Shown: positions 1 through 6,974, counted from the stretch's first letter. The stretch is 7,309 nucleotides of DNA from Deltaproteobacteria bacterium (GCA_026388755.1 JAPLJE010000280.1:1-7309), one strand, 5' to 3'. Translations and numbers: made by a program. The notes: a model not told the origin generated them from the letters alone.

Positions 1-1
1 C

Positions 2-1081
2 AATTCCGAGGGCAGAAAAACAGAACAGGATATTGAAAGCCAGCGAATGCAAGTCCGAACGCTGATGATCATCATATTCACCCTTATGCTGGCGGTTGTT
101 ACGGGGCTGGCTTTTTTGCTTTCCCGAAGAATCACCAAACCTATACTGGCGCTTCATGAAGGGGTTATCACCATAGGAAACGGAGATCTCGATCATTATA
201 TCGATGTAAAAACAGGCGATGAACTGGAAAGTCTGGCGTATGCATTCAATGCCATGACAGGCGATCTCAAGCGGTATATCCAAAATATGCGGGAGACAAC
301 CGCCGCCAAGAAGAAAATCGAAACCGAACTTGAAATTTGCAGTCAGATTCAAACCAGTCTGCTGCCCAAGACATTTCCGGAACTGTCGGGATGGGAAATA
401 CAGGCCTGTTTTTTCCCAGCCCGTCATGTTGCTGGAGATTTCTATGATCTTTTTTTACATGAGGATGGCGAGAAGTTGTTTTTTGTCATTGCGGATGTAT
501 GTGACAAAGGTGTTGGACCTGCGATGTTTGCTGCGATTATCCGAACTCTTTTCAGGGTTTTTTCCATCAGGGACGCTTCGGCGGGGGGTGAGGATAACAC
601 CTGCAATCTGGAAATGAATGTGCTGATCGAAAAGATCAACGACTATATTGCCGAAAATCAGGCCGAAACAGGTTTTTTTGCAACGGTGTTTGCCGGCGTC
701 CTTGAGCTTTCGAGCGGTTTGCTCAAATACGTAAACTGTGGACACAATCCGCCTTACATTGTGGATGTATCGGGCACCATCACGGACAGCCTGCGTCTGA
801 CAGGGCCTGTTCTGGGGGCCATGGCGGGTATGACCTATAAATTCCGTGAAGTCGTACTGGCTCCTGGGGATACGTTATTTACCTATACGGATGGACTGTC
901 GGAAGCCCATAACGTCAATATGGAATTATTTTCCGATGAACGGGTTCGGCAGATCATCAGGCAACCAGCTGCTTCCGTAAAATTGCTTTTGGAACGCATT
1001 GTTAAGGATGTAAATGAACACATGAAAGGTATCGAGCAGTTCGATGATATCACGATGCTGGTGATACGCAGAAAAACCTGA
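2..1081 (+). CDS. HAMP domain PP2C/SpoIIE-type serine phosphatase (RsbU-like), 5'-truncated by window edge
   Basis: The frame is open to the left edge, so the Met codon at 47 is not the true start. Residues before it (NSEGRKTEQDIESQR) look like the end of an extracytoplasmic sensor region. Numbering from Met47, a membrane helix spans about 5-26 and a HAMP domain follows at about 27-80 (RRITKPI...ELESLAYAFNAM). A short linker helix then leads to the PP2C-like phosphatase domain (about 95-344) with the RsbU hallmark IQTSLLP. The metal-binding acidic residues are present: D131 and D134 in AGDFYD, D150 in IADVCDKG, D282 in YTDGLSEA, and D333/D334 in FDDITMLV. NCGHNPPY is also intact, so activity is expected. 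The usual DVSGKG reads DVCDKG here. Enzymes of this family dephosphorylate phosphoserine/threonine on anti-sigma-antagonist (STAS) proteins. No such partner is visible. The gene lies 62 bp upstream of a binding-protein gene on the same strand, probably in one operon. Confidence 0.93.
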   Translation, partial: NSEGRKTEQDIESQRMQVRTLMIIIFTLMLAVVTGLAFLLSRRITKPILALHEGVITIGNGDLDHYIDVKTGDELESLAYAFNAMTGDLKRYIQNMRETTAAKKKIETELEICSQIQTSLLPKTFPELSGWEIQACFFPARHVAGDFYDLFLHEDGEKLFFVIADVCDKGVGPAMFAAIIRTLFRVFSIRDASAGGEDNTCNLEMNVLIEKINDYIAENQAETGFFATVFAGVLELSSGLLKYVNCGHNPPYIVDVSGTITDSLRLTGPVLGAMAGMTYKFREVVLAPGDTLFTYTDGLSEAHNVNMELFSDERVRQIIRQPAASVKLLLERIVKDVNEHMKGIEQFDDITMLVIRRKT

Positions 1082-1130
1082 TGTCATCATCAATTTCGCA
1101 GATCCGGACGGTGCGTTGCAGTTTCCGTTG

Positions 1131-1137
1131 AAAAGGG
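1131..1137 (+). promoter_or_regulatory. Ribosome binding site of the binding-protein gene
   Basis: AAAAGGG lies 6 nt before the ATG at 1144. It supports that start, which also gives a proper signal peptide. No terminator or convincing promoter is seen in the 62-bp gap after the phosphatase gene, consistent with read-through from upstream. Confidence 0.6.
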
Positions 1138-1143
1138 CCAACA

Positions 1144-2046
1144 ATGACGAATCTTGGACGATTGATATGGAGTTGCGCATGGGTACTGTTGAACGCCATT
1201 ACAGTGCAGGCTGCTGATTATCCGCCAGATATCCAGCGCATCATGGACAGGGGCAAATTGATCGTGGCAATGTATTATAAGGATATTCCGCCTTTTTTTA
1301 TGCATCTTCCCGTAAAAACCAAACCGGAAGGGATGCGATGCCTGCCTTCCGGTGATGGATATTTCTGCGGAGTGGATGTTGAACTGGCGTTGGGGATTGC
1401 TGACAAACTGGGCGTTGCCTGTGAATTTCAGCGGAAAGCCGAAACGTTTGATAACCTCATTGATATCCTGGAAAGACACGAAGCCGATGTGGCGATTTCC
1501 CTGCTGAGTAAAACCCTGGACCGATCCCGAAAGGTGCTTTTCACCAGACCGTATGTGTCGCTTTACAATGGCATGCTGTTGAATCGCCTTTTTCTGGCGA
1601 CACATTCGGAAGACAGTTCGCTGATATCAATCCTGAATCACCCAACCGTAAAAATTGGCGTCAAAGGCGGAACTTCCTGGGTTCAGTATGTCAATCGCTT
1701 GTTTCCGAAAGCTGCCATCCGGGAATATCCATCCTGGGATCCCGATGCGATCTCAGCGGTGCGCAAAGGTGACGTGATGACGGCCTATGCCGACGAAATC
1801 GAGATCAAAAAAGTGATTATCGCTAAACCCGATGTGGCGATAGAGCTTAAATCCGTTATTCTCAAAGACATAACGGATCCCATTGCCATGGCTGTGCCCT
1901 GGGACAGTTTCCAGTTGCTGCAGTGGCTGAATGCATATATGGAAGAGATGAAGGTTGCCATGACAGCGGACAGTATCCTTGGCAGGTATTCGGAAAGTAT
2001 CAAGGGATCTGCTGAGCAGATCGTTTCCGGGGAATCTCAACAATGA
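1144..2046 (+). CDS. Periplasmic solute-binding protein, family 3 (SBP_bac_3, amino-acid-type)
   Basis: A 300-aa exported protein. The signal peptide has R6, a hydrophobic core at about 7-21 and a VQA|AD cleavage site after A23. The mature part shows the polar amino acid binding fold: GKLIVAMYYKDIPPFF (first strand), GVDVELALGIADKLG (about 76-90), SKTLDR with R127 at the place of the ligand carboxylate-binding Arg, GVKGGTSW as the GxxxGT turn, and D217 in AYADEIE at the place of the amino-group-binding Asp. These suggest an amino acid or similar small ligand; the substrate itself cannot be read. Between PPF and GVDVE there is an insert of roughly 12 residues with C66 and C75, possibly a periplasmic disulfide. 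No ABC permease or ATPase follows. Instead the stop overlaps the start of a DAACS-family carrier by 4 bp. It might be a transporter subunit or a sensor ligand-binding protein. Confidence 0.92.
   Translation: MTNLGRLIWSCAWVLLNAITVQAADYPPDIQRIMDRGKLIVAMYYKDIPPFFMHLPVKTKPEGMRCLPSGDGYFCGVDVELALGIADKLGVACEFQRKAETFDNLIDILERHEADVAISLLSKTLDRSRKVLFTRPYVSLYNGMLLNRLFLATHSEDSSLISILNHPTVKIGVKGGTSWVQYVNRLFPKAAIREYPSWDPDAISAVRKGDVMTAYADEIEIKKVIIAKPDVAIELKSVILKDITDPIAMAVPWDSFQLLQWLNAYMEEMKVAMTADSILGRYSESIKGSAEQIVSGESQQ
2006..2022 (+). promoter_or_regulatory. Perfect 8-bp-arm palindrome at the 3' end of the binding-protein gene
   Basis: GATCTGCT-G-AGCAGATC. In RNA this folds as a 6-bp stem (GAUCUG/CAGAUC) with a CUGAG loop. 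It ends 6 nt before the GGGGAA ribosome binding site (2029-2034) of the next gene. It could affect coupling or the ratio of binding protein to carrier, but it lies within coding sequence and may be chance. Confidence 0.35.
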
Positions 2047-3368
2047 ACAGTCAACAATCAATCCGGGGTGATAAATTCCAGTGGCTGACAAGCCCGTGGG
2101 CGATACTGGCGGGAATATCCGCTGGCGTTATGGTTGGGGTTTTCTATAAAGATTTTGCCAATTTTCTGGCGCCTGTTGGAAAGCTTTATCTGGCGCTGCT
2201 CCAGATGTCGGTGTTGCCCATTATGATATGCGCCGTGGTATCCAGTCTGGCCAATCTGCTCAGATCAAAAATGGCCAGTCGGTATCTTGTGCGTATCATC
2301 GTTGTTTTTCTGTGCGGGTTGTTTTTTTCGGCTAGTGTTGGCGTCTGTATTGGCGTATGGGGAGGATTCGGGAAAACCCTTGATCAGCGCTCCAGGAATG
2401 CTTTGGGGAAAATGTTGACGGAAAATGAAGCGGGTCCGAATCTTGAAAATACACCGGAGGCAACGCCGGAATCGTTTATATCCATCTACGATCCATTAAA
2501 GAAAGCCGGGCAATATCATCCTTTCCAGGATTTTCTATCGGGAATTGTGCCCAGCAACATCTTTTCCGCATTGAGTCAGGGAGAGAATCTGAAAATTCTC
2601 TTCTTTTCAATCGTGTTGGGGGTTGCGTTGGCAACCGTCGGGATGAGGCAGACGGATCAGATTATCCATGTGACATTTGTTCTGTTCAAGGCGTTTGAAA
2701 ATATTATCGGGTGGATGATGTATTTTCTTCCGTTTGGGTTATTCTGCCTTTTGGCGGGTCAGGTCGCTCATGTCGGAATTTCGATAATAATGGCCTTGCT
2801 GCAATATGTTGTGATGATCTATGTGGCAGCAATCATCATCGTATTGATTAATGGAATTATCATACGGTTTATGAGCAGGACTTCGTTTTTATCCACATTT
2901 CTTGCCCTGAGAAAACCATTGATCATTTCATTCGGAACGCGAAACAGTTTCGTGGCCATGCCGTCCGCCATCCATGCGATGTCAGAGGATCTGCGGTTTG
3001 AAAAAGAAACGACCAACCTGCTGATTCCACTAGGCATTACCCTTTGCAGATTTGGAACCGTGATGACGTTCGGTCTTTCGACCATTTTTTTTGCGCAACT
3101 CTACAATTTACCCCTTGGTCCGGGAAGCTATGGCGTGATACTGTTCGGGACTGTTCTGGCGGCTCTGGCGTCAGCGGGAGCTCCAGGTGCAGCCACCATC
3201 GGGATGCTTTCCCTGGTGTTCAATCCTCTGGGGTTGCCGGTGGAAGCCGCGATTGCCCTCATGCTGGCGGTAGATCCACTTATAGATCCCATTATTACCC
3301 TCGTGAACGTTCATACGAACTGTACATGCACCGCGTTGATTGCAAAACCTGTTGAGGATACAGCATAA
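2043..3368 (+). CDS. Divergent DAACS-family (glutamate/dicarboxylate:cation symporter-like) membrane protein
   Basis: A 441-aa polytopic membrane protein with the SDF/GltP architecture: N-terminal helices (about 18-35, 48-73, 81-108), a hydrophilic loop at about 110-165, then the transport core. Recognisable landmarks are FNPLG, the HP2 loop ASAGAPGAA (376-384) and the last-helix motif VDPLIDPIITLVNV ending near the C-terminus. Compared with the archaeal model GltPh, key positions differ. HP1's serine-rich tip reads GTRNSF (298-303). The NMDGT sodium motif reads CRFGT (335-339), so D312 becomes F337. R397 becomes I418 and D405 becomes N426, while D394 (D415) and N401 (N422) are kept. This argues against acidic substrates and against standard Na+ coupling. 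The start overlaps the binding-protein stop (ATGA), with GGGGAA 8 nt upstream. A carrier working with the binding protein, or a receptor, are both possible. Confidence 0.88.
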   Translation: MNSQQSIRGDKFQWLTSPWAILAGISAGVMVGVFYKDFANFLAPVGKLYLALLQMSVLPIMICAVVSSLANLLRSKMASRYLVRIIVVFLCGLFFSASVGVCIGVWGGFGKTLDQRSRNALGKMLTENEAGPNLENTPEATPESFISIYDPLKKAGQYHPFQDFLSGIVPSNIFSALSQGENLKILFFSIVLGVALATVGMRQTDQIIHVTFVLFKAFENIIGWMMYFLPFGLFCLLAGQVAHVGISIIMALLQYVVMIYVAAIIIVLINGIIIRFMSRTSFLSTFLALRKPLIISFGTRNSFVAMPSAIHAMSEDLRFEKETTNLLIPLGITLCRFGTVMTFGLSTIFFAQLYNLPLGPGSYGVILFGTVLAALASAGAPGAATIGMLSLVFNPLGLPVEAAIALMLAVDPLIDPIITLVNVHTNCTCTALIAKPVEDTA

Positions 3369-3387
3369 AGGCAAAATGCTTTGGTTT
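3362..3387 (+). terminator. Weak possible terminator after the DAACS gene
   Basis: A 5-bp stem AGCAT (3362-3366) / ATGCT (3376-3380) with a 9-nt loop is followed by the T-rich stretch TTGGTTTT. It overlaps the stop codon of the plus-strand gene and lies in the 20-bp gap between convergent genes. The stem is short and AT-rich, so the call is tentative. Confidence 0.22.
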
Positions 3388-3388
3388 T

Positions 3389-4471
3389 CTATCTGCTTTC
3401 TTCGATGCAGAGCTGAATCCGGGTGCTGATTACCGTTTTGACGGAGCCGGGACCGCTGATGGACAGTTGGATATCCTGACAACCGGGACTCAGATCCTTG
3501 TCATCGAATTCACATTCCCATCCCAGGGGCAGCAGCGGATTCAATGCCCCGGAAAGTCCCAGGAAAGCCGGCAAATACGGCCGCTGAGTGGTAAATACAG
3601 CCTGCCGGAACGTTTTGCCGATGCCTATCTGAAGTGAGTCCACCTGGGATAGCCGTCGGTAGTCCACTGCCCATCCTCGGACAACATAATGACCTGCCCC
3701 TTTTTGAACCGTCGCCACCCTCCTGTCCTTCCACTTGCTGTCTTCAAACCCTTTGTCATTGATGGTGTCGATGTCATATTCAATGTTTCCTTTGGGATCC
3801 ACATAGCGGTTGCGAACCCAGTCCAGAAAGTTATCCCGGTTGTGAACTTTGCCGGTTGTATGCAGCCATTCGCTGTATTGGTTGAAAAAGAGCACGCCGA
3901 TGGAATCTGAATACGGAATGACGCCAAAGCGCCAGGAAAACTGCTTTTCAAGGGTTTCAAGGGGCGGGTCATCATTCAGGATCAGAGCAATGGCGCTGGC
4001 CATGCCGGATCGATCCGCCCCCCTGTAACAGTGCAGAAGAATAGGCCGCGGGGCGGACAGCAGCGCATCCACGAGTTGATTTAACCGGTTGAACTGGGGA
4101 AGTTCATGGGAGCCGAACCCGATATTGAGCATCTGAACCTGATGTTTTTCGGCAACAGCCTTTTCATTCTCATACCAGAGTGCGCCTTTTTCAGATCCCA
4201 GCAAAGCAATGATGGTACGAATCCCATTGGCTTGGATGACCGCATCCAGACGGGAGGTCGAAAGTTGGGCGCTTCGGTAAACCTGGTTTTCGATTACGGG
4301 GAAAAATCGGGGATTCAGGGAAATATGCCACCAGATTGCGCCACCGATGACCATGGCAAGTGATATCGCCGCAATCCATTTGTGAATGTGCCTGCTAAGC
4401 TTTTTCATAAACCAGTTACGCCCCACTTGGAAACGGCTTTCAATTCTGTGTGAAACATGGTAATTTTTCAT
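3389..4471 (-). CDS. Membrane-anchored dual-specificity/tyrosine-type (Cys-based) phosphatase with C-terminal beta-rich domain
   Basis: A 360-aa protein. The signature HCYRGADRSG (147-156) is the CX5R phosphatase loop, with C148 as nucleophile and R154 binding phosphate. NQVYRSAQLS (62-71) and RTIIALL (85-91) match bacterial/plant atypical dual-specificity phosphatases. The general acid Asp is not obvious. A single membrane helix lies at about 32-50, preceded by the basic segment KKLSRHIHK. By the positive-inside rule this places the catalytic domain in the periplasm. The C-terminal part (about 262-358, starting VVRGWAVD) resembles small Ig-like beta domains fused to envelope proteins; this is inference. 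An alternative start at Met22 (4408) gives a more typical signal anchor. Neither start has a good ribosome binding site. It is divergent from the glycosyltransferase (189 bp) and convergent with the DAACS gene (20 bp). Confidence 0.85.
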   Translation of the reverse strand: MKNYHVSHRIESRFQVGRNWFMKKLSRHIHKWIAAISLAMVIGGAIWWHISLNPRFFPVIENQVYRSAQLSTSRLDAVIQANGIRTIIALLGSEKGALWYENEKAVAEKHQVQMLNIGFGSHELPQFNRLNQLVDALLSAPRPILLHCYRGADRSGMASAIALILNDDPPLETLEKQFSWRFGVIPYSDSIGVLFFNQYSEWLHTTGKVHNRDNFLDWVRNRYVDPKGNIEYDIDTINDKGFEDSKWKDRRVATVQKGAGHYVVRGWAVDYRRLSQVDSLQIGIGKTFRQAVFTTQRPYLPAFLGLSGALNPLLPLGWECEFDDKDLSPGCQDIQLSISGPGSVKTVISTRIQLCIEESR

Positions 4472-4660
4472 GTTATTGCGGAGTCAGGGGGTTGAACATC
4501 CAGTTGGTCCGGAACCTCCCTGCAGCTAAACCCTGAACCGGCTTTGCGCCATTGTGCAAGGCGGCTTTCAGTTGAGATCCGTTTGGGTCACGATGTTTTC
4601 CATGAAAATTTTATCATTCAAACGGTTGGGATTTCCCGACCTTGATTACAGGATACGATC
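4472..4660. other. Divergent intergenic region between phosphatase and glycosyltransferase genes
   Basis: 189 bp without a gene. It should hold promoters for both flanking genes, but no convincing -35/-10 pair was found. A lone TATCAT (4612-4617) resembles a -10 without a partner at proper spacing. The left half contains weak imperfect repeats around 4535-4570 (CGGCTTT twice) that are not strong enough to name. Confidence 0.5.
4624..4641 (+). promoter_or_regulatory. Leader hairpin just upstream of the glycosyltransferase RBS
   Basis: GGTTGGG (4624-4630) pairs with CCCGACC (4635-4641), closing an ATTT tetraloop. This is 7 bp, with one G-U pair in RNA. It ends 7 nt before the CAGGA ribosome binding site (4649-4653) of the ATG at 4661. 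It is likely in the 5' leader and could influence translation or mRNA stability. Confidence 0.4.
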
Positions 4661-6217
4661 ATGAACTGGCTTACCCGCCGCTTTCCCAATTTTGAATATC
4701 GGATAGCGATACTGATTGGCATTGCTTTTCTCAGCCTTTTTCCCCTGCTTGGGGCTGCTCCGCTATTTGATGAGGACGAAGGGTTTTACGCGGAAGCCAG
4801 CCGGGAAATGCTTGAAAACGGAAACTACCTCACCGCTCACATCAATGGCGCACCGCAATATGATAAGCCCATTCTCATATACTGGCTTCAGGTGATCAGC
4901 TTCCGAATTTTTGGCCTGAATGAATTTGCTGCCCGCTTCCCTTCAGCCTTGGCAACTTTTCTATGGATGCTGGCGATTTTCAGTTTTACCCGTCGCCACT
5001 TAGGGCTTCAAAGCGGCTTTCTGTCGGCCTTATTTTTCATCAGCGCCATCCAGGTTACCATTACCGGCAAGGCCGCGCTTGTTGATTCCGCCCTGAATCT
5101 TTTTTTAACCCAATGTCTTTTTCATCTATATGAATACACGCAAAACAAGCACCGTCGGATTTATACCGCCGCCGTTTATGCTGGGCTTGGTTTTCTGGCC
5201 AAAGGCCCGGTAGCAGTTGTCATTCCGTTTGGCGTCAGCCTGATTTATTGCCTGATGCAAAGACAGTTTCGACTCTGGCTGAAGATGGTTTTTAACCTTC
5301 CCGCGATTCTGATCTTTATTGGTATAGCGCTACCCTGGTATGTGCTGGAATACCTGGATCAGGGCATGATCTTTATACAGGAATTCTTTCTAAAACACAA
5401 TTTAGAACGTTTTTCACGGACATTTGAAGGACACTCCGGTTCCCTGCTCTATTATCTTCCCGTGATTATTATCGGAACACTTCCCCATTGCGGCCTGCTG
5501 GTTGCCCTTGTTCGCCAGGCCAGATCGCTCCTGAAGCAGGATGTGTATCGTTTCTGTTTCATCTGGGTTGGGTTTGTGCTGATCCTGTTCTCTTTCGGGA
5601 GTACCAAACTCCCCCATTATATCCTTAGCGCATTCCCGCCACTTTTCATCCTGTATGGGGGCGTTTATGAACGATTGGCCCGTCTGCGATCATATCTTGC
5701 GCCGGCAGCCGCTTTTCTTGGGATATTTTTGATTCTTCCGCTGGCCATTCCGCTGGTCATGCCGTATGTCCGGGATGATTTCGCCGTTTGCATGATGGGG
5801 GCCGGCCAGTCGCTCTTTGGTGCGGGCTATTATCTTTTCTGCGGCCTTCTGATCGTTTCCGTCACGCTTCTTTTCTTCGCCAAGCAATCCGGATTACTGA
5901 AGCCTGCCATCGTGGTTTCCGTAGCCTATCTGCTTCTGGTCAATCTGGCCCTGATGCCGCGCATCGGGGGGTTGATGCAGTCTCCGGTCCGGGAAGCGGC
6001 GCTGATTGCCTCCCAGCTTCCCGAACGGGCGGTGATGTGGGGGCATACCCTGCCCAGCTTCATGTTTTATACCCGCAATTTTGTTCAAATGCGTCATCCG
6101 GCTTCGGGGGATTTGCTGATCACCAAAAAGACACGCCTGGCCGAGGTTGGCCCATATGAAATCCTTTATGAGAAAAACTGTATTGTCTTGGCGCGAATAC
6201 TGAGTCAGAGCCCATAA
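4661..6217 (+). CDS. ArnT/GT39-family integral membrane glycosyltransferase
   Basis: A 518-aa multi-spanning membrane protein of the PMT/ArnT type. Members transfer a sugar from a polyprenyl-phosphate donor to lipid A, protein or other acceptors at the periplasmic face. The first periplasmic loop after helix 1 carries FDEDEGFYAEASREM (36-50), equivalent to the ArnT DETRYAEISREM motif, with D39/E40 as the probable catalytic/metal site. YDKPILIYWLQ (67-77) matches ArnT's EKP-IxYW region with K69. FLAKGPVAVVIP and later FGSTKLPHYILSAFPPL match further conserved ArnT segments. About a dozen hydrophobic helices follow. The length is near the family norm (about 550), so it appears complete. CAGGA lies 7 nt before the start. 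Donor sugar and acceptor cannot be deduced. The neighbouring phosphatase and lipoprotein esterase fit an envelope-modification setting. Confidence 0.92.
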   Translation: MNWLTRRFPNFEYRIAILIGIAFLSLFPLLGAAPLFDEDEGFYAEASREMLENGNYLTAHINGAPQYDKPILIYWLQVISFRIFGLNEFAARFPSALATFLWMLAIFSFTRRHLGLQSGFLSALFFISAIQVTITGKAALVDSALNLFLTQCLFHLYEYTQNKHRRIYTAAVYAGLGFLAKGPVAVVIPFGVSLIYCLMQRQFRLWLKMVFNLPAILIFIGIALPWYVLEYLDQGMIFIQEFFLKHNLERFSRTFEGHSGSLLYYLPVIIIGTLPHCGLLVALVRQARSLLKQDVYRFCFIWVGFVLILFSFGSTKLPHYILSAFPPLFILYGGVYERLARLRSYLAPAAAFLGIFLILPLAIPLVMPYVRDDFAVCMMGAGQSLFGAGYYLFCGLLIVSVTLLFFAKQSGLLKPAIVVSVAYLLLVNLALMPRIGGLMQSPVREAALIASQLPERAVMWGHTLPSFMFYTRNFVQMRHPASGDLLITKKTRLAEVGPYEILYEKNCIVLARILSQSP

Positions 6218-6241
6218 TCCCACCTTTTTGTTATTGGCTCT
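6207..6241. terminator. Shared hairpin spanning both convergent stop codons
   Basis: AGAGCCCATAA (6207-6217) pairs with TTATTGGCTCT (6231-6241) at 10 of 11 positions around a 13-nt loop. The arms contain the glycosyltransferase stop (TAA 6215-6217) and the reverse complement of the esterase stop (6231-6233). On the plus strand it is followed by TTCTTTG, a weak T tract. The minus-strand side lacks a T run. It probably acts as a terminator or 3'-end stabiliser for the glycosyltransferase mRNA. Confidence 0.5.
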
Positions 6242-6923
6242 TTCTTTGATGTATGGCCTTTAAAACATGTGGATAAACGGAGGCTGTAATGATCTGATAG
6301 CCTTTGGCATTGGGGTGGATTCCGTCTGCCAGGTTGAGTTCCGGCTTTCCTGCAATGCCTTCCAGAAAGAAAGGGATAAAGAGAATCTGTTCCTGATCGG
6401 CAATCTCGGGATACAGCCGGGCATATGACTCGGTACAAGACGGATCATAATTGACCAGCATTTTCATGCCCGCCAGAACTACCGTGACCTGGTGTTCTTT
6501 GAATGTTCGAAACATCCGGGAAATGTTGATTTCTATCAATTGAAAATCAATCCCGAGAAGGCCGTCATTGGCGCCTGTGCAAAGAATGACGATGTCGGGT
6601 TTCAGTGAAAGCACCCGGTTGATGCGGTACAGCAGGCCGCTGCTGGTCTCGCCGCTGATGCCGGCATTAATGACCGTGCAGGAAAACCCTTCTTTCCGAA
6701 GCTTTGCTTCAAGAAGGGCCGGATAAGCCTGGTGTTCTTCAACCCCGTACCCCTCGGTGAGACTGTCGCCCAAAGCAACGATGGTGAGGGCGTGAACAGG
6801 CTGACGGGGTGCTGGTTGAGAAGGAGAGGGATTTTTTTCTCCGCAGCTGGCCATGGAGATTGCCGACATGATGCCTCCCAGGATCAGCAACAGCGATTTA
6901 TGAGATATAATTTGAAACTGCAT
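6231..6923 (-). CDS. SGNH/GDSL lipoprotein esterase (TesA/arylesterase type)
   Basis: A 230-aa SGNH hydrolase. The N-terminus is a lipoprotein signal (HK then a hydrophobic run) ending in SMAS-C27, so the mature enzyme is probably membrane-tethered. A Ser/Pro/Gln-rich linker follows. Catalytic blocks are all present: block I GDSLTEGYG with S54 as nucleophile, block II INAGISGETSSG with G91, block III GAND with N119, and block V DGIHPNAKGY with D200 and H203. The family hydrolyses esters, thioesters or lysophospholipids; the substrate is unknown here. The start at 6923 has only a weak, distant purine tract. An internal Met19 has a good GGAGG, but starting there would remove most of the signal peptide, so the longer form is preferred. 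It is convergent with the glycosyltransferase (13 bp) and divergent from an acyl-CoA dehydrogenase, possibly under shared control. Confidence 0.93.
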   Translation of the reverse strand: MQFQIISHKSLLLILGGIMSAISMASCGEKNPSPSQPAPRQPVHALTIVALGDSLTEGYGVEEHQAYPALLEAKLRKEGFSCTVINAGISGETSSGLLYRINRVLSLKPDIVILCTGANDGLLGIDFQLIEINISRMFRTFKEHQVTVVLAGMKMLVNYDPSCTESYARLYPEIADQEQILFIPFFLEGIAGKPELNLADGIHPNAKGYQIITASVYPHVLKAIHQRKSQ

Positions 6924-6953
6924 GGCAAAGGCATGAAATCCCCTGAAGGTTCT

Positions 6954-6974
6954 TGCCAGTTTTATATTTTGGCA
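6954..6974. promoter_or_regulatory. Candidate operator O1 (TGCCA-N11-TGGCA dyad)
   Basis: A 21-bp site with inverted half-sites TGCCA (6954-6958) and TGGCA (6970-6974) around an AT-rich core. Its first 20 bases recur exactly, inverted, at 7018-7037. It lies 31 bp upstream of the esterase start. It looks like a binding site for a dimeric regulator; which family cannot be told. Confidence 0.6.

Noticed and set aside
47..49. ATG at 47 as the start of the phosphatase gene
   Set aside because: The frame continues open to base 2, and the residues before it plus the following membrane helix fit the end of a sensor region, so the gene begins upstream of the window.
1090..1605. 171-codon open frame on the minus strand
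   Set aside because: It lies opposite a clear binding-protein gene, has no recognisable domain, and its composition reads as an antisense shadow.
3625..3975. 116-codon minus-strand frame within the phosphatase gene
   Set aside because: It is out of frame with the well-supported phosphatase on the same strand and has no recognisable motif.
5788..6159. 123-codon plus-strand frame within the glycosyltransferase
   Set aside because: It is a shifted frame inside a continuous membrane-protein gene, without independent start signals or motif.
6867..6869. Internal ATG (Met19) as the esterase start, because of a good GGAGG before it
   Set aside because: It would leave a signal segment too short for a lipoprotein; the upstream start gives a complete basic-hydrophobic-lipobox signal.
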